A DNA stretch of 11,652 bases, taken from SIO4C1 sp039820425. Its GTDB lineage: Bacteria; Cyanobacteriota; Cyanobacteriia; Phormidesmidales; Phormidesmidaceae. The notes below the pieces were generated by a model. The model had not been told where the DNA came from, made no database searches, and saw nothing but the letters and a program-made list of their open reading frames with translations. The position numbers and the translations under genes are program-made. Each line of letters begins with the position of its first letter. Position 1 is the first letter of the stretch. The stretch spans positions 1-11,652 of the forward strand of contig JBCBQD010000182.1 of NCBI GenBank assembly GCA_039820425.1. The letters run 5' to 3'. Positions 1 through 7,763 of this stretch are shown here, in pieces.

Positions 1-1
1 G

Positions 2-272
2 CTTTGAATATAGATCCAGTTTCGATACCTTTGCCGGGTTCTCATCAAACCAACGCTGGCTAACCGGTGATTTTAATGGGGATGGCAAGGATGACCTGGT
101 CAATGTTTATGGTAACAATGGCGAGGCTCGTGCCTGGATGCATCTGTCTAATGGCGCTGGCTTTGAATATAAATCCAGTTTCGATACCTTGGCTGGCTTT
201 TGGGATAGCCAACGTTGGGTAACTGGCAATTTTGATGGCGATGGCAAAAATGACCTGGTCAATGTTTATGGT
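2..272 (+). repeat. Tandem 159-base (53-codon) FG-GAP coding repeat
   Basis: Bases 2-113 align with 161-272 without gaps at an offset of 159 bases; I count 20 mismatches in 112 (about 82% identity). Differences cluster in the variable loop (42-50 versus 201-209), while the calcium-loop and LVNVYG portions are nearly identical. More units probably lie to the left of the window. Confidence 0.85.
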
Positions 273-953
273 GCATTGCCAAATCCCCCAGAGGCACCCA
301 GTAATCTGGAAGCTCAAGTAGACGGAAAAACAATTACGCTATCCTGGCAAGATAACTCAAGTAATGAAGAAGGGTTTGAAATTATCTGGCAGGGGACCAA
401 AGAAGATGCTTCTGATCACAATGATTCAAAAAAGCTTAATACCCCCAATCAACAGAGCTATACAATAACTGGACTTAAAGCAGGATTCAGGTATTGCATT
501 AGAGTTAGAGCCTTCAATAAAGGAGGCGATTCTGATAACTCCTCTAGGGTTTGTGCGACAATTCCAGTGGAACCTCGGGAGTTTTCACTCAGGCTGACAA
601 GAGAGCCGATTAACGAAGGCTTCCCTCCCTACACGGGAAGATTTCCTGCGGTTGGGGTTGGGTCTGGCCACCTCTTAAAAATTCATCTACCTAGAGTTGG
701 TTTTCAAGACACTGCATTGCGATTTGTCAAACCCGGATTCTCAACCGCTGATTGTGATAATCCTAGTGCAGTGGTCGAAATTGTAGAAGGGGCAACTAGC
801 ACGCCAGAACAAATGAGGCAAATTTATGACGTTGCCGAGCCCAGATACAGCTCCACACGACCAATTCCATTTGAGGCTTGTTTTGCTCAAGCTGATCAAA
901 CGAAGCCACTACCCCAAAATGTGTCTATTACGATTACTGTCTTTGACGATTAA
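3..953 (+). CDS. FG-GAP/VCBS repeat protein with fibronectin type III domain, C-terminal part
   Basis: The frame is open from the left edge of the window, so the true start lies outside; the ATG at 138 is an internal Met between two repeats. Two consecutive FG-GAP/VCBS-type repeats (about 3-113 and 162-272) each carry an Asp-rich calcium-binding loop, DFNGDGKDD and NFDGDGKND, followed by LVNVYG. A fibronectin type III domain follows at about 285-570 (motifs PSNLEAQ, ITLSWQDNS, YTITGLKAG, YCIRVRA). The last ~125 residues match nothing I recognise. FG-GAP and FN3 domains in bacteria are usually extracellular, in adhesins or secreted enzymes with beta-propeller folds; that role is inferred and any catalytic domain would be upstream. 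By eye the gene is more AT-rich than the PKS and glgX genes. The stop is TAA at 951-953, followed by a strong hairpin cluster. Confidence 0.85.
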   Translation, partial: FEYRSSFDTFAGFSSNQRWLTGDFNGDGKDDLVNVYGNNGEARAWMHLSNGAGFEYKSSFDTLAGFWDSQRWVTGNFDGDGKNDLVNVYGALPNPPEAPSNLEAQVDGKTITLSWQDNSSNEEGFEIIWQGTKEDASDHNDSKKLNTPNQQSYTITGLKAGFRYCIRVRAFNKGGDSDNSSRVCATIPVEPREFSLRLTREPINEGFPPYTGRFPAVGVGSGHLLKIHLPRVGFQDTALRFVKPGFSTADCDNPSAVVEIVEGATSTPEQMRQIYDVAEPRYSSTRPIPFEACFAQADQTKPLPQNVSITITVFDD

Positions 954-961
954 ACAGATTG

Positions 962-1000
962 TTTAAGTACAGATAACCCCACTTGGGGTCTCAACTTAAA
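962..1000 (+). terminator. Two-tier hairpin after the FG-GAP gene
   Basis: An outer stem TTTAAGT (962-968) pairs with ACTTAAA (994-1000) around an inner stem ACCCC (976-980)/GGGGT (985-989) with loop ACTT. It begins 8 bases after the TAA stop, as expected for transcription termination or mRNA 3' end protection. No run of T follows, so a classical intrinsic terminator is not certain. Confidence 0.5.
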
Positions 1001-1001
1001 G

Positions 1002-1016
1002 CGGGAAGTTTTCCCG
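1002..1016 (+). terminator. Short perfect hairpin
   Basis: CGGGAA (1002-1007) and TTCCCG (1011-1016) form a perfect 6-base stem with a 3-base loop (GTT), immediately after the preceding hairpin. It probably adds to 3' end structure of the upstream transcript. No T-run follows. Confidence 0.4.
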
Positions 1017-1023
1017 AGGAGAG

Positions 1024-1067
1024 GAAGTCAGGAGTCAGAACCCAGTTCCCTGCTGACTCCTGACTTC
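1024..1067. repeat. Long perfect inverted repeat, 15-base arms
   Basis: GAAGTCAGGAGTCAG (1024-1038) is perfectly complementary to CTGACTCCTGACTTC (1053-1067), with a 14-base loop. AACCCAG (1039-1045) can alternatively pair with CTGGGTT (1074-1080), so two folds compete. GGAGTCAG-type units recall short dispersed intergenic repeats of filamentous cyanobacteria; that family link is from memory. It may act as a bidirectional terminator or be a small non-coding mobile repeat. Confidence 0.6.
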
Positions 1068-1227
1068 TGGCTCCTGGGTTCTTATCAAACATCGCGACTA
1101 CCCACCCCTTGGCTTTGGCGAGTTTGAGGCTGCCCAGAGATTCTATCGAGCGGTGGATATTAGGAGACTAATCAGTACATTACGTCAAACCCACCAATTT
1201 CTCACTCAGCTCCCACATTCTCACCGC
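1057..1227 (+). pseudogene. Open frame, possible C-terminal transposase remnant
   Basis: After the stop at 1054-1056 a frame stays open to the gap. It encodes a hydrophilic stretch containing FGEFEAAQRFYRAVD (about 1111-1155) and then LISTLRQTHQFLTQLPHSH, which lies in the 77-base repeat. The first part resembles the C-terminal region of some DDE transposases, but I cannot name a family and confidence is low. In the second copy of the repeat (7763-7839) the same frame runs on to a TGA at 7864-7866. No start codon or ribosome binding site belongs clearly to it, so it is better read as a fragment than as a gene. Confidence 0.3.
1151..1227. repeat. 77-base exact direct repeat, copy 1 (ends at gap)
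   Basis: Every base of 1151-1227 equals 7763-7839. The match stops on the left because 1150 is G while 7762 is A; on the right it runs straight into the run of N. Its length being limited by the gap means the biological repeat may be longer. Confidence 0.95.
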
Positions 1228-1237
1228 NNNNNNNNNN
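1228..1237. other. Assembly gap (10 N)
   Basis: Ten N separate the 77-base repeat from the middle of a PKS acyltransferase domain. Ten is likely a placeholder. The KS domain and most of the AT domain of the PKS, well over 2 kb in known synthases, are absent and would have to lie in this gap if the join is right. Confidence 0.99.
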
Positions 1238-4200
1238 TCTCTAATCTGACAGGAGATCTGGTAGATATAGTAGATTCAGGGGACATTGCCTGCCCTGACT
1301 ATTGGCTGTGTCACACCCGTCAAGGTGTCCAGTTTGAGCCCTCAATGCAGACCCTGGCCAGGGTGGGCGTTCAGCACTGTGTTGAGCTGGGTCCACGCCC
1401 GACCCTATCCAGCCTGGGGCGGCGCTGCCTGCCCGATAGCGAGATAACCTGGGCAATTTCGCTGCGCCGGGGCTATGACGACGAACAGATTTTGACCGAG
1501 AGTTTAGCCCAGCTCTATGTTCGCGGGGTCGAGATTAATTTCAAACAAGGGTACCAGGGCCAGGGGCTTAGCGTTGTTGATTTGCCCACCTATCCCTTTC
1601 AGCGAAAGCGCTACTGGTCTGAATTTGCTGTCCCTGAGACGGTTTCTACAAACGGTCATCAAGACTATTCAGTCTCTTCAAGTCCTGGCGTTCATCCTTT
1701 GTTGGGCTGCCGGGGGCGAGGCGGGTTCAAAGGGCAAACTTATTTTGAATCGGCCTTAACGGCTCAAACACCCGCCTTTTTAGCAGACCATCGGGTTGAT
1801 GGCGCAGTTATTTTTCCGGGCGCGGGCTATGTAGAAATGGCGCTGGCGGCGGGGCAGATGCTCTACCCCCAGACCCCGTTTATAGTGGCCAACCTGCATC
1901 TGAGGGTGGCGTTGCCCTTGCCGTCGGGCACTACTCGGCGGGTGCAAACGCTGCTGACCCAGCGAAAAGACAGGCTTGAATTTGAGATGGTTAGCGCTGA
2001 TGCCGACGGTGACCGTCAGCCCAGCGAATGGACCCATCATGTCACGGGCGAAATTCAGGTTGCGCCCTCGGCCCAAACCTCAGCGCCAGCTTTGGCGCAG
2101 GTGCAACAAACGGTTGAGCAACCGCTTAACCCCCAAACCTATTACCAGGAGCTAGAACGAACGGGGCTGCACTACGGACCCAATTTTCAAGGGATACAGG
2201 CATTTTGGAGCAATGAACCCCAGACAGCGGCCCTGGCCCAGATTCGCCTGCCTGCTACCCTTCGCTCAGAGGCTTCTGCCTACTGCCTGCATCCTGTTTT
2301 GCTAGATGGCTGTTCTCAGATTGCTCGCTGGGCGGACGGCAGCAAAACCCATACCCAGTCTAAGGTGCCCTACTTTTTTGAGCAGATTGCAGTCTATGGT
2401 CACCCCGGCGACCAAATTTGGTGCTACGCTTGCAAATCTCAAACTGCGAGCGCCAGCGATCGCAACCCCGCCGTAGACCTATATCTCTATAATCCGCAGG
2501 GGGAGCCGGTGGCTGAGATCAGGGGACTACACCGCTACAGATTTGATCGTCTGGCGACGGCAAAGGCCCAGGCTGAGGCTCTAAAATCCCCTGGCCAGAT
2601 GGCCTATCAGACTCGCTGGCAGCAACAACCCCTGCCCACCCCCGAGGTCTCTCCCCAACTCGACGGGCTGACGCTGCTGCTGTTGCCAGAAGGGGCACAA
2701 ACAGCTGTCGAGACCATGACCGCCGCCGTCATTGACGGTGCAGAATCAGGGGTTCGCATTATCCTGAGTGATCAGTTTGAAGCGCTGCCTGACCAATCAT
2801 ATCGGGTGAATATGGGGGAGGTCGATAGCTTTGAAAAGCTGTTAGCTCATCTCAAACTGGCCGGGTTGCCAGAGATCAGGCGAATTCTCCATTTGGGCAG
2901 CGTGCAACCGTTAGGGGCGGCAATAGATCAGCCATCGCTAGATACGCAAATGCGCCAAAGCTGCGGCAGTACGCTACACCTGGTTCAGGCGTTAGAAAAA
3001 CAATCTCAGCCAATCCCCTGTGAACTGTGGCTGGTCACCACGGGCAGCCAGAAGATTTCCCCCCATGTGAGAACTATAGACGTGACCGGGGCACCGCTGT
3101 GGGGGCTGGGCCGGGTGATTCGTTCAGAACGGCCTGAGCTGCACTGCCGTCAAATCGACCTCGACCCATGGGACCGGGGTGGGGCAAGCTGTCAGCTGCT
3201 GAGAGAAATTGCCCACAGCGACGGAGAAGAAGAAGTGGCCTACCGCGCTGGCCAGCGCTGGGTGCCTCGACTCGTCAGCTTAGACCAGCTTCCCAAAGAA
3301 CCGGACTGCTTGCCAATGCCAGCAGCGGAGTCCCTGCGACTAGATTCTCTGCAGCTAGACATTGAGACGCGGGGGCTGTTAGATAGCCTGACGCTGCGGG
3401 CCGTGCCCCGCCCGGAACCCGGTCCAGGGGAAGTCGAGGTGGAAGTAGCGGCAGCCGCCCTCAACTTCCGAGATGTGCTGAATGCCTTGGGCACCTACAA
3501 GGGAAAACCGGGGCCGCTGGGAGGAGAATTTGCCGGTCGCGTTGTGCGCGTGGGCGAGGGGGGTGATCCTGACTGGATAGGTAAGCGCGTGTTGGGACTG
3601 GCCACAGGCAGCTTTAGCCACTACGTGATCGCACAGCATCAGGTCATTGCTGAGTTGCCAGACTGCCTGAGCTTTGAGCAAGGGGCCGCCATCCCAATTA
3701 CCTTTCTAACGGCCTATCACACGCTTTATTTACTGGCGGCGCTCAAACCAGGAGAGCGAGTTTTGATCCATGCGGGGGCAGGCGGGGTGGGCCTAGCGGC
3801 CATTCAGCTGGCTCAACGGCTGGGGGCTGAGGTCTTTGCAACAGCTGGCTCCGATGAGAAGCGAGCCCTGTTGCGATCGCTCGGCGTGCAGCACGTCATG
3901 AATTCCAGAACCACTGCTTTTGCTGCAGAGATTCAAGCCATCACCCAGGGGGAGGGGATTGACGTTGTACTCAACTCATTCACAGGTGAGTTTATCGTTA
4001 AAGGACTGTCTCTACTGCGCCCCGGTGGCCGATTTATTGAACTGGGCAAAGCTGAAATTTGGACAGATGCCCAGGTAGCTGAGGTTAATCCCAACATCAC
4101 TTACCTGCCGTATTACCTGGGCGACTACCGAGACAACGACCCGACCGTGGTGCAGTCTCTGTTTAAAGATGTGCTGACCCTGTTTGTGCGGGGCGATTTA

Positions 4201-6381
4201 CAGGTGATAGCCTATCAGGCGTTGCCCGTCCAACGCGCTGTAGAATTTTTCCGATTGATGCAGCGGGGTGGTCATATCGGCAAACTAGTGCTGACCTTCC
4301 GCCAGTGCAAACCGACCGGTCAGATCGCCCCAGAGGGAACCTACCTGCTCACGGGCGGATTAGGTGGTATTGGGCTAGCGCTGGCACAACGGTTGGTGAA
4401 GCGGGGTGTGCAGCATCTTGCTTTGCTGAGTCGGCGAGGTCGCGCCCAGCTAGCGGGTGACTCAGAAAAAGCGCAAACGGCGAGAGACGTTATTCAACAG
4501 CTTGAAGCACTGGGCGCACAGGTCTCTATTTTGCAAGCCGATGTCTCGGCCTATGACGAGCTCTCTACGGCACTCACCGAGATCAGACAGACTCTGCCGC
4601 CGCTCAGGGGCATCTTTCATGCGGCAGGAGCCCTCGAAGACGGGATGCTATCTGGGCAAACCTGGGGACGCTTTCAAAAAGGGCTGGCAGCTAAAGTGCA
4701 GGGCACCTGGAATCTCCATCGGTTAAGTGCCGATGACGAGCTGGATTGTTTTGTGCTGTTTTCGTCGGTCACCGCCGTGCTGGGCCCCGCTGCAAGGGGA
4801 CCCTATGCCGCGGCCAATTTGTTTTTAGATGCCATGGCCCACTATCGTTCTCAGCTTGGGTTACCCTGCCTAAGCGTAGACTGGGGGGCCTGGGCCAACA
4901 CGGGCATGGCCCAGGAGATTCGCACCCAGCGGAAGCGGTGGCAAAAGGTGCAAATGCTTACCCCAGAAACCGGGTTAGATTGGCTAGAGCGACTGATGGC
5001 GCACAGCGTCCACCAAATCGGCATTTTCCCGGTAGATTGGCAGGCATTTCCAAAGCGGTTCAGTGGCGAGCACGCCCCTCGCTATTACGAGAGCCTAACC
5101 CAGCCTTCAACCGCAGAGCGCTCGGCCACCGCAGCCTCTCCCCAGCCAGACGCTCAACCGGCTCAAGCTCGAGTGCAAAGCCCCACCGTTTCTCAGCCAT
5201 CAGTACAACCCCAAACGTTAACCCTTTCTCAAATGCCATCCTCCACCTCAGCTGACCCACGAGAAGAGAGTTTGCAACATCACCTGGCCCAGGGCATCAG
5301 CACCATGCTCGGGCTAGAAAGCGCAGCCGAGTTAGACCCCCATCAGCCGCTGGAAGTATACGGTCTAGATTCTCTGATGACGCTGGAGCTGCGAAACTGG
5401 TTACTCAAAGAATTTCAAGTGGAGCTGCCGGTGGTTCAACTGGCCAAAAGCCGGAGCATTGCTGAGCTGGGTAAGCAGCTTCTGCAGGTTCTGCCTACGA
5501 CAGCCTTCACCGCTGAGCTCCACTCCCCTTCCCAGCCCGTCTCCCCACCATTGCCCCAACCCCCAGTACAGCCCCAACCCCCGGGCACGGCCAACCAACC
5601 AGAAGAGAGTTTGCAAAGTCATCTGGCCCAGGGCATCAGCACCATGCTTGGGCTAGAAAGCGCAGCCGAGTTAGATCCCCACCAGCCATTGGAAGTATAC
5701 GGTCTAGATTCTCTGATGACGCTGGAGCTGCGAAACTGGTTGCTCAAAGACTTTCAAGTGGAGCTGCCGGTGGTTCAACTGGCTAAAAACCTGAGCATTC
5801 TCGACCTGTGTGAGCGGCTACTGCAGATGATGTCAGCGGTAAAACCCGCTGCCCCGCCAGTGCGCCCAGCACCCACCCCGCCCCGGCTCACGCCAGTGCC
5901 CCCGGCGATAGCCCCAACAACATCTCACGCTAACGGGCATGCTAACGGGCATATTGCCCCCGCTGAATCGAACGGATCGACACCTGGGCGCGATCGCTAC
6001 TCATTTATCCTCAATCTCAGAGACCTGCTCTACTACCGTAATGATCAGGACCTGACAACGTTTGAGCGCCTGACCAAACACACCGTTCGGAGTCTCAGCG
6101 GCATCGCCGCCATGGAGCGGATTATCCAAGACTACTGTGCCGGTCGGGAGTCGGGTGAAACGCTACAACAGTCTTCTATGCGGCGACTCAAGCTGAAGCT
6201 AGACTTCAACCACGCGGGGCTTGAGAATATTCCTAAAACCGGCCCCGCCGTTGTTGTGGCCAATCATCCGTTCGGTTACATTGACGGGGCGATCACAGAA
6301 TATCTCGTTTCTCTCAGGCGTCCAGACGTAATTGCTCAACTCCCCCTTTCAGGGTATTGCCAAAATGCGCAAATATCGTAG
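1238..6381 (+). CDS. Highly reducing type I polyketide synthase fused to glycerolipid acyltransferase (5' missing, 3' cut by IS)
   Basis: Residues are counted with codon 1 at 1153, although the frame before 1238 is not part of this gene. Domains: AT C-terminal end (about 29-115; SNLTGD, DYWLCHTRQGVQFEPS); dehydratase (179-470) with catalytic His213 (HRVDGAVIFP) and Asp385 (HPVLLDG); a non-catalytic KR-like structural region (about 480-725); enoylreductase (728-1049) with LNFRDV at 770 and NADPH motif HAGAGGVG at 873-880; ketoreductase (about 1064-1290) with TGGLGGIG at 1067-1074 and Lys1181, Ser1205, Tyr1218, Asn1222; two ACPs with phosphopantetheine serines 1407 and 1520 (GLDSLM); and an acyltransferase domain from about 1613 with NHPFGYIDG (His1705). 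Native sequence ends at codon 1725 (6327); the last 17 codons and TAG belong to the IS. The full reductive set predicts a saturated chain. AT specificity cannot be read because its active-site half is missing. Pro/Gln/Ser-rich linkers flank the ACPs. Almost certainly non-functional or altered as assembled. Confidence 0.93.
3873..3880. repeat. HIP1 octamer GCGATCGC (one of five)
   Basis: The palindrome GCGATCGC, over-represented in many cyanobacterial genomes, occurs here and at 2456-2463, 5990-5997, 8862-8869 and 10865-10872. All lie in coding sequence, three in the PKS, one in glgX and one in adhE. None lies in the IS or in the FG-GAP gene. It supports a cyanobacterial host. Confidence 0.9.
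5262..5462 (+). repeat. ACP1 coding repeat unit
   Basis: First of two near-identical acyl carrier protein units. Over the first 189 bases it differs from the unit at 5601 at 13 positions by my count (about 93% identity), giving about 4 changes in 63 residues. The phosphopantetheine attachment serine codon is 5371-5373 in YGLDSLMTLELRN. Confidence 0.93.
5601..5801 (+). repeat. ACP2 coding repeat unit
   Basis: Second ACP unit, offset 339 bases (113 codons) from the first, with its attachment serine codon at 5710-5712. The proline-rich linkers before each unit are unrelated in sequence, so the repeat is confined to the folded domain. Tandem ACPs usually raise flux or allow parallel chains in iterative synthases such as PUFA synthases; here that is an inference. 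Confidence 0.93.
5929..5952 (+). repeat. 12-base tandem repeat in ACP2-acyltransferase linker
   Basis: GCTAACGGGCAT occurs twice head to tail, encoding ANGHANGH in a flexible Pro/Ala/Thr-rich linker between ACP2 and the acyltransferase domain. A simple slippage-type duplication in a disordered segment. Confidence 0.85.
5990..6327 (+). other. PlsC-like acyltransferase domain of the PKS, truncated
   Basis: This C-terminal domain starts about YSFILNLRDLLYY and includes GLENIPKTGPAVVVANHPFG, ending in NHPFGYIDG. The NHPFG(G/x)(I/L)(D/E)G signature with its catalytic His is typical of the lysophospholipid/lyso-ornithine-lipid acyltransferase branch of the PlsC superfamily, which transfers an acyl chain from a carrier to a hydroxyl on a lipid. 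Only about 110 residues are left; the second half with substrate-binding motifs is replaced by the IS. Fusion downstream of ACPs suggests direct off-loading of the polyketide onto a glycerolipid-like acceptor; acceptor identity is unknown. Confidence 0.75.
6328..6340 (+). repeat. Left terminal inverted repeat of the IS66 element
   Basis: GTAATTGCTCAAC, matching 7751-7763 inverted over 13 bases. Position 14 differs (T versus C). It starts exactly at a PKS codon boundary, which lets the PKS frame read 17 codons into the IS. Confidence 0.92.
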
Positions 6382-6390
6382 GGTAAAAAT

Positions 6391-7755
6391 ATGAGTGAAC
6401 TTCCCGATTTGAGTAGTCTAAGTCCCGAGGCCAAAGATGCCTTGATAGAGACGCTGTGGGAAGAAATCCAAAGCCTGCGAAAGCGGCTGGACAAATTAGA
6501 AAACCGTCCCAAGAAGACCAGCCAGAACTCAAGTGTGCCGCCCTCGCAAGGATTCAAACCCAATAAAAGTAAGAGCAAGAAAGGCGGAGACCGGCGAGCC
6601 GCGAGTGTGGGCCGAGCCGGAGGTGGTCGTCAACTCCACCCCAATCCAGATCACACCGTGTTAGCCCACGTGCATCAATGTCCAGGGTGTCAGACCAAAA
6701 TCCCCCAGGCAGAGCAACGCTTGCATAGCCGCTACGACAAGCTAGAGTTACCGATTATCAAGCCGATAGTGACCCGTGTGGAACGCTATCAAGGGACGTG
6801 TCCGTGTTGTGGTCAAACCCAGGTTGCCTCGGTGCCACCAGCGCTAGAGGGAGGGTCCCCCTTTGGTCAGAGTATCGAGAGTTTAGTCACCTACCTGCGC
6901 TATGGGCATGCGATTAGCTATGAGCGCCTCCATCAGATGCTAAAGGAGGTGTTCAACTTATCCATCTCAGAAGGAGCCTTGGCCAATCTATTTGCCCGAG
7001 TCAAAACGCGTTTAGCGGCACCGATGGATGAGATTCAAGCTCAACTACAACAGTCCCGATTAATCTGCTCGGATGAAACCAGTGCTCGGGTGAAGGGAAA
7101 AACTCAATGGGAGTGGGTCTTCCAAAATGAGCAGGTGTGCTTGCATGTGATTTGTGGAACCCGAGGTGCGAGTGTCATCTACGATGTGCTGGGGGAGCAC
7201 CAACCCGAGGTCTGGGTGTCTGATTTGTTCAGTGCTCAGAAAAATCACCCTGGGCTTCAATGGCAGGTCTGTCTAGCGCATCAACTCAGGGACTGTCAGT
7301 TTGCTATCGAGGCGGGTGATGCAGTCTTTGCACCCGCCATGAAGCATTTGTTCTTAAGGGCCTTAGCGATTCACAACCGTCGTGACCAATTGGCCCCCTC
7401 TACGGTGTACCAATATCGACTAGCGATTAAACGACGACTCAGGCGGGTACTGGCCCTAGCCCCTGACCAAGAAGATGGTCAACGCTTACGGAATCGGTAT
7501 GAGGACATTTCAGAACATTTGTTTTTATTCCTCGAAGACGCCACTATCCCACCCACCAACAATTCAAGTGAGCAAGCGATTCGGATGAGCACTATCTTCC
7601 GAAAAGTAACCAATGGCTTTCGCTCTGATTGGGGGCGAGACTTGTTTGCATCAGTTCGATCTGTGGTGAACACAGGTAAGCGGCAAGGGCTGTCTGCTCT
7701 TCAGTCAATCCAGATTGCTCTCTCCCCTGGCCTTTCTTTATTTCATCCGGGTTGA
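6391..7755 (+). CDS. IS66 family transposase (TnpC-type)
   Basis: A 454-residue DDE transposase, full length for one-gene IS66 elements. The N-terminus has a leucine-zipper-like charged helix (about 13-42; LIETLWEEIQSLRKRLDKLE) followed by a basic Lys/Ser-rich stretch. A zinc-finger-like region has Cys97-x2-Cys100 and Cys137-x2-Cys140. A helix-turn-helix-like segment follows (YGHAISYERLHQML). The catalytic acidic triad is visible as Asp228 (ICSDETSARV), Asp278 (WVSDLFSAQ) and Glu394 (NNSSEQAIR), then the usual C-terminal IS66 tail (GRDLFASVRSVVNTGKRQG). No stop or frameshift interrupts it, so it may be active. The start ATG is preceded by a weak AGGG at 6380-6383, overlapping the end of the broken PKS frame, and is 9 bases after that frame's TAG; read-through transcription from the PKS is possible. 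Its stop codon lies inside the right inverted repeat. Confidence 0.95.
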   Translation: MSELPDLSSLSPEAKDALIETLWEEIQSLRKRLDKLENRPKKTSQNSSVPPSQGFKPNKSKSKKGGDRRAASVGRAGGGRQLHPNPDHTVLAHVHQCPGCQTKIPQAEQRLHSRYDKLELPIIKPIVTRVERYQGTCPCCGQTQVASVPPALEGGSPFGQSIESLVTYLRYGHAISYERLHQMLKEVFNLSISEGALANLFARVKTRLAAPMDEIQAQLQQSRLICSDETSARVKGKTQWEWVFQNEQVCLHVICGTRGASVIYDVLGEHQPEVWVSDLFSAQKNHPGLQWQVCLAHQLRDCQFAIEAGDAVFAPAMKHLFLRALAIHNRRDQLAPSTVYQYRLAIKRRLRRVLALAPDQEDGQRLRNRYEDISEHLFLFLEDATIPPTNNSSEQAIRMSTIFRKVTNGFRSDWGRDLFASVRSVVNTGKRQGLSALQSIQIALSPGLSLFHPG

Positions 7756-7763
7756 GCAATTAC
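7751..7763 (-). repeat. Right terminal inverted repeat of the IS66 element
   Basis: GTTGAGCAATTAC, the exact inverse of 6328-6340. The transposase TGA (7753-7755) lies inside it. Its last base (C7763) is also the first base of the 77-base direct repeat, probably by chance. Confidence 0.92.

Larger units (their letters stand above)
6328..7763 (+). mobile_element. Complete IS66-family insertion sequence (one-gene type), 1436 bases
   Basis: The ends are GTAATTGCTCAAC (6328-6340) and its exact reverse complement GTTGAGCAATTAC (7751-7763). A single transposase gene fills the element, with no tnpA/tnpB accessory genes, as in the ISBst12-like subgroup of IS66. IS66 elements normally make 8-base target duplications, but the flanks GTCCAGAC (6320-6327) and GGTGGATA (7764-7771) do not match. 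It cuts the PKS acyltransferase domain on its left side; its right side is unrelated DNA. The boundaries are read from the repeats; the subgroup is inferred from gene content and length. Confidence 0.9.

Noticed and set aside
138..953. ATG at 138 as the start of the FG-GAP protein
   Set aside because: The same frame is open upstream to the window edge and encodes another full calcium-loop repeat, so this Met is internal.
954..1150. CRISPR-like array in the repetitive intergenic region
   Set aside because: The repeats are inverted arms of hairpins; no regularly spaced direct repeats with unique spacers are present.
1153..1227. GTG at 1153 as the N-terminus of the PKS
   Set aside because: This stretch is the 77-base repeat also found at 7763, is separated from the PKS by N, and resembles no KS or AT sequence.
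4746..5255. 169-residue frame on the + strand
   Set aside because: It lies wholly inside the KR-to-ACP part of the PKS in another frame, and its Arg/Pro/Ser-rich product matches nothing.
5262..5801. ACP duplication as an assembly artefact
   Set aside because: The two units have scattered, mostly silent differences and entirely different flanking linkers, which a duplicated contig segment would not show.
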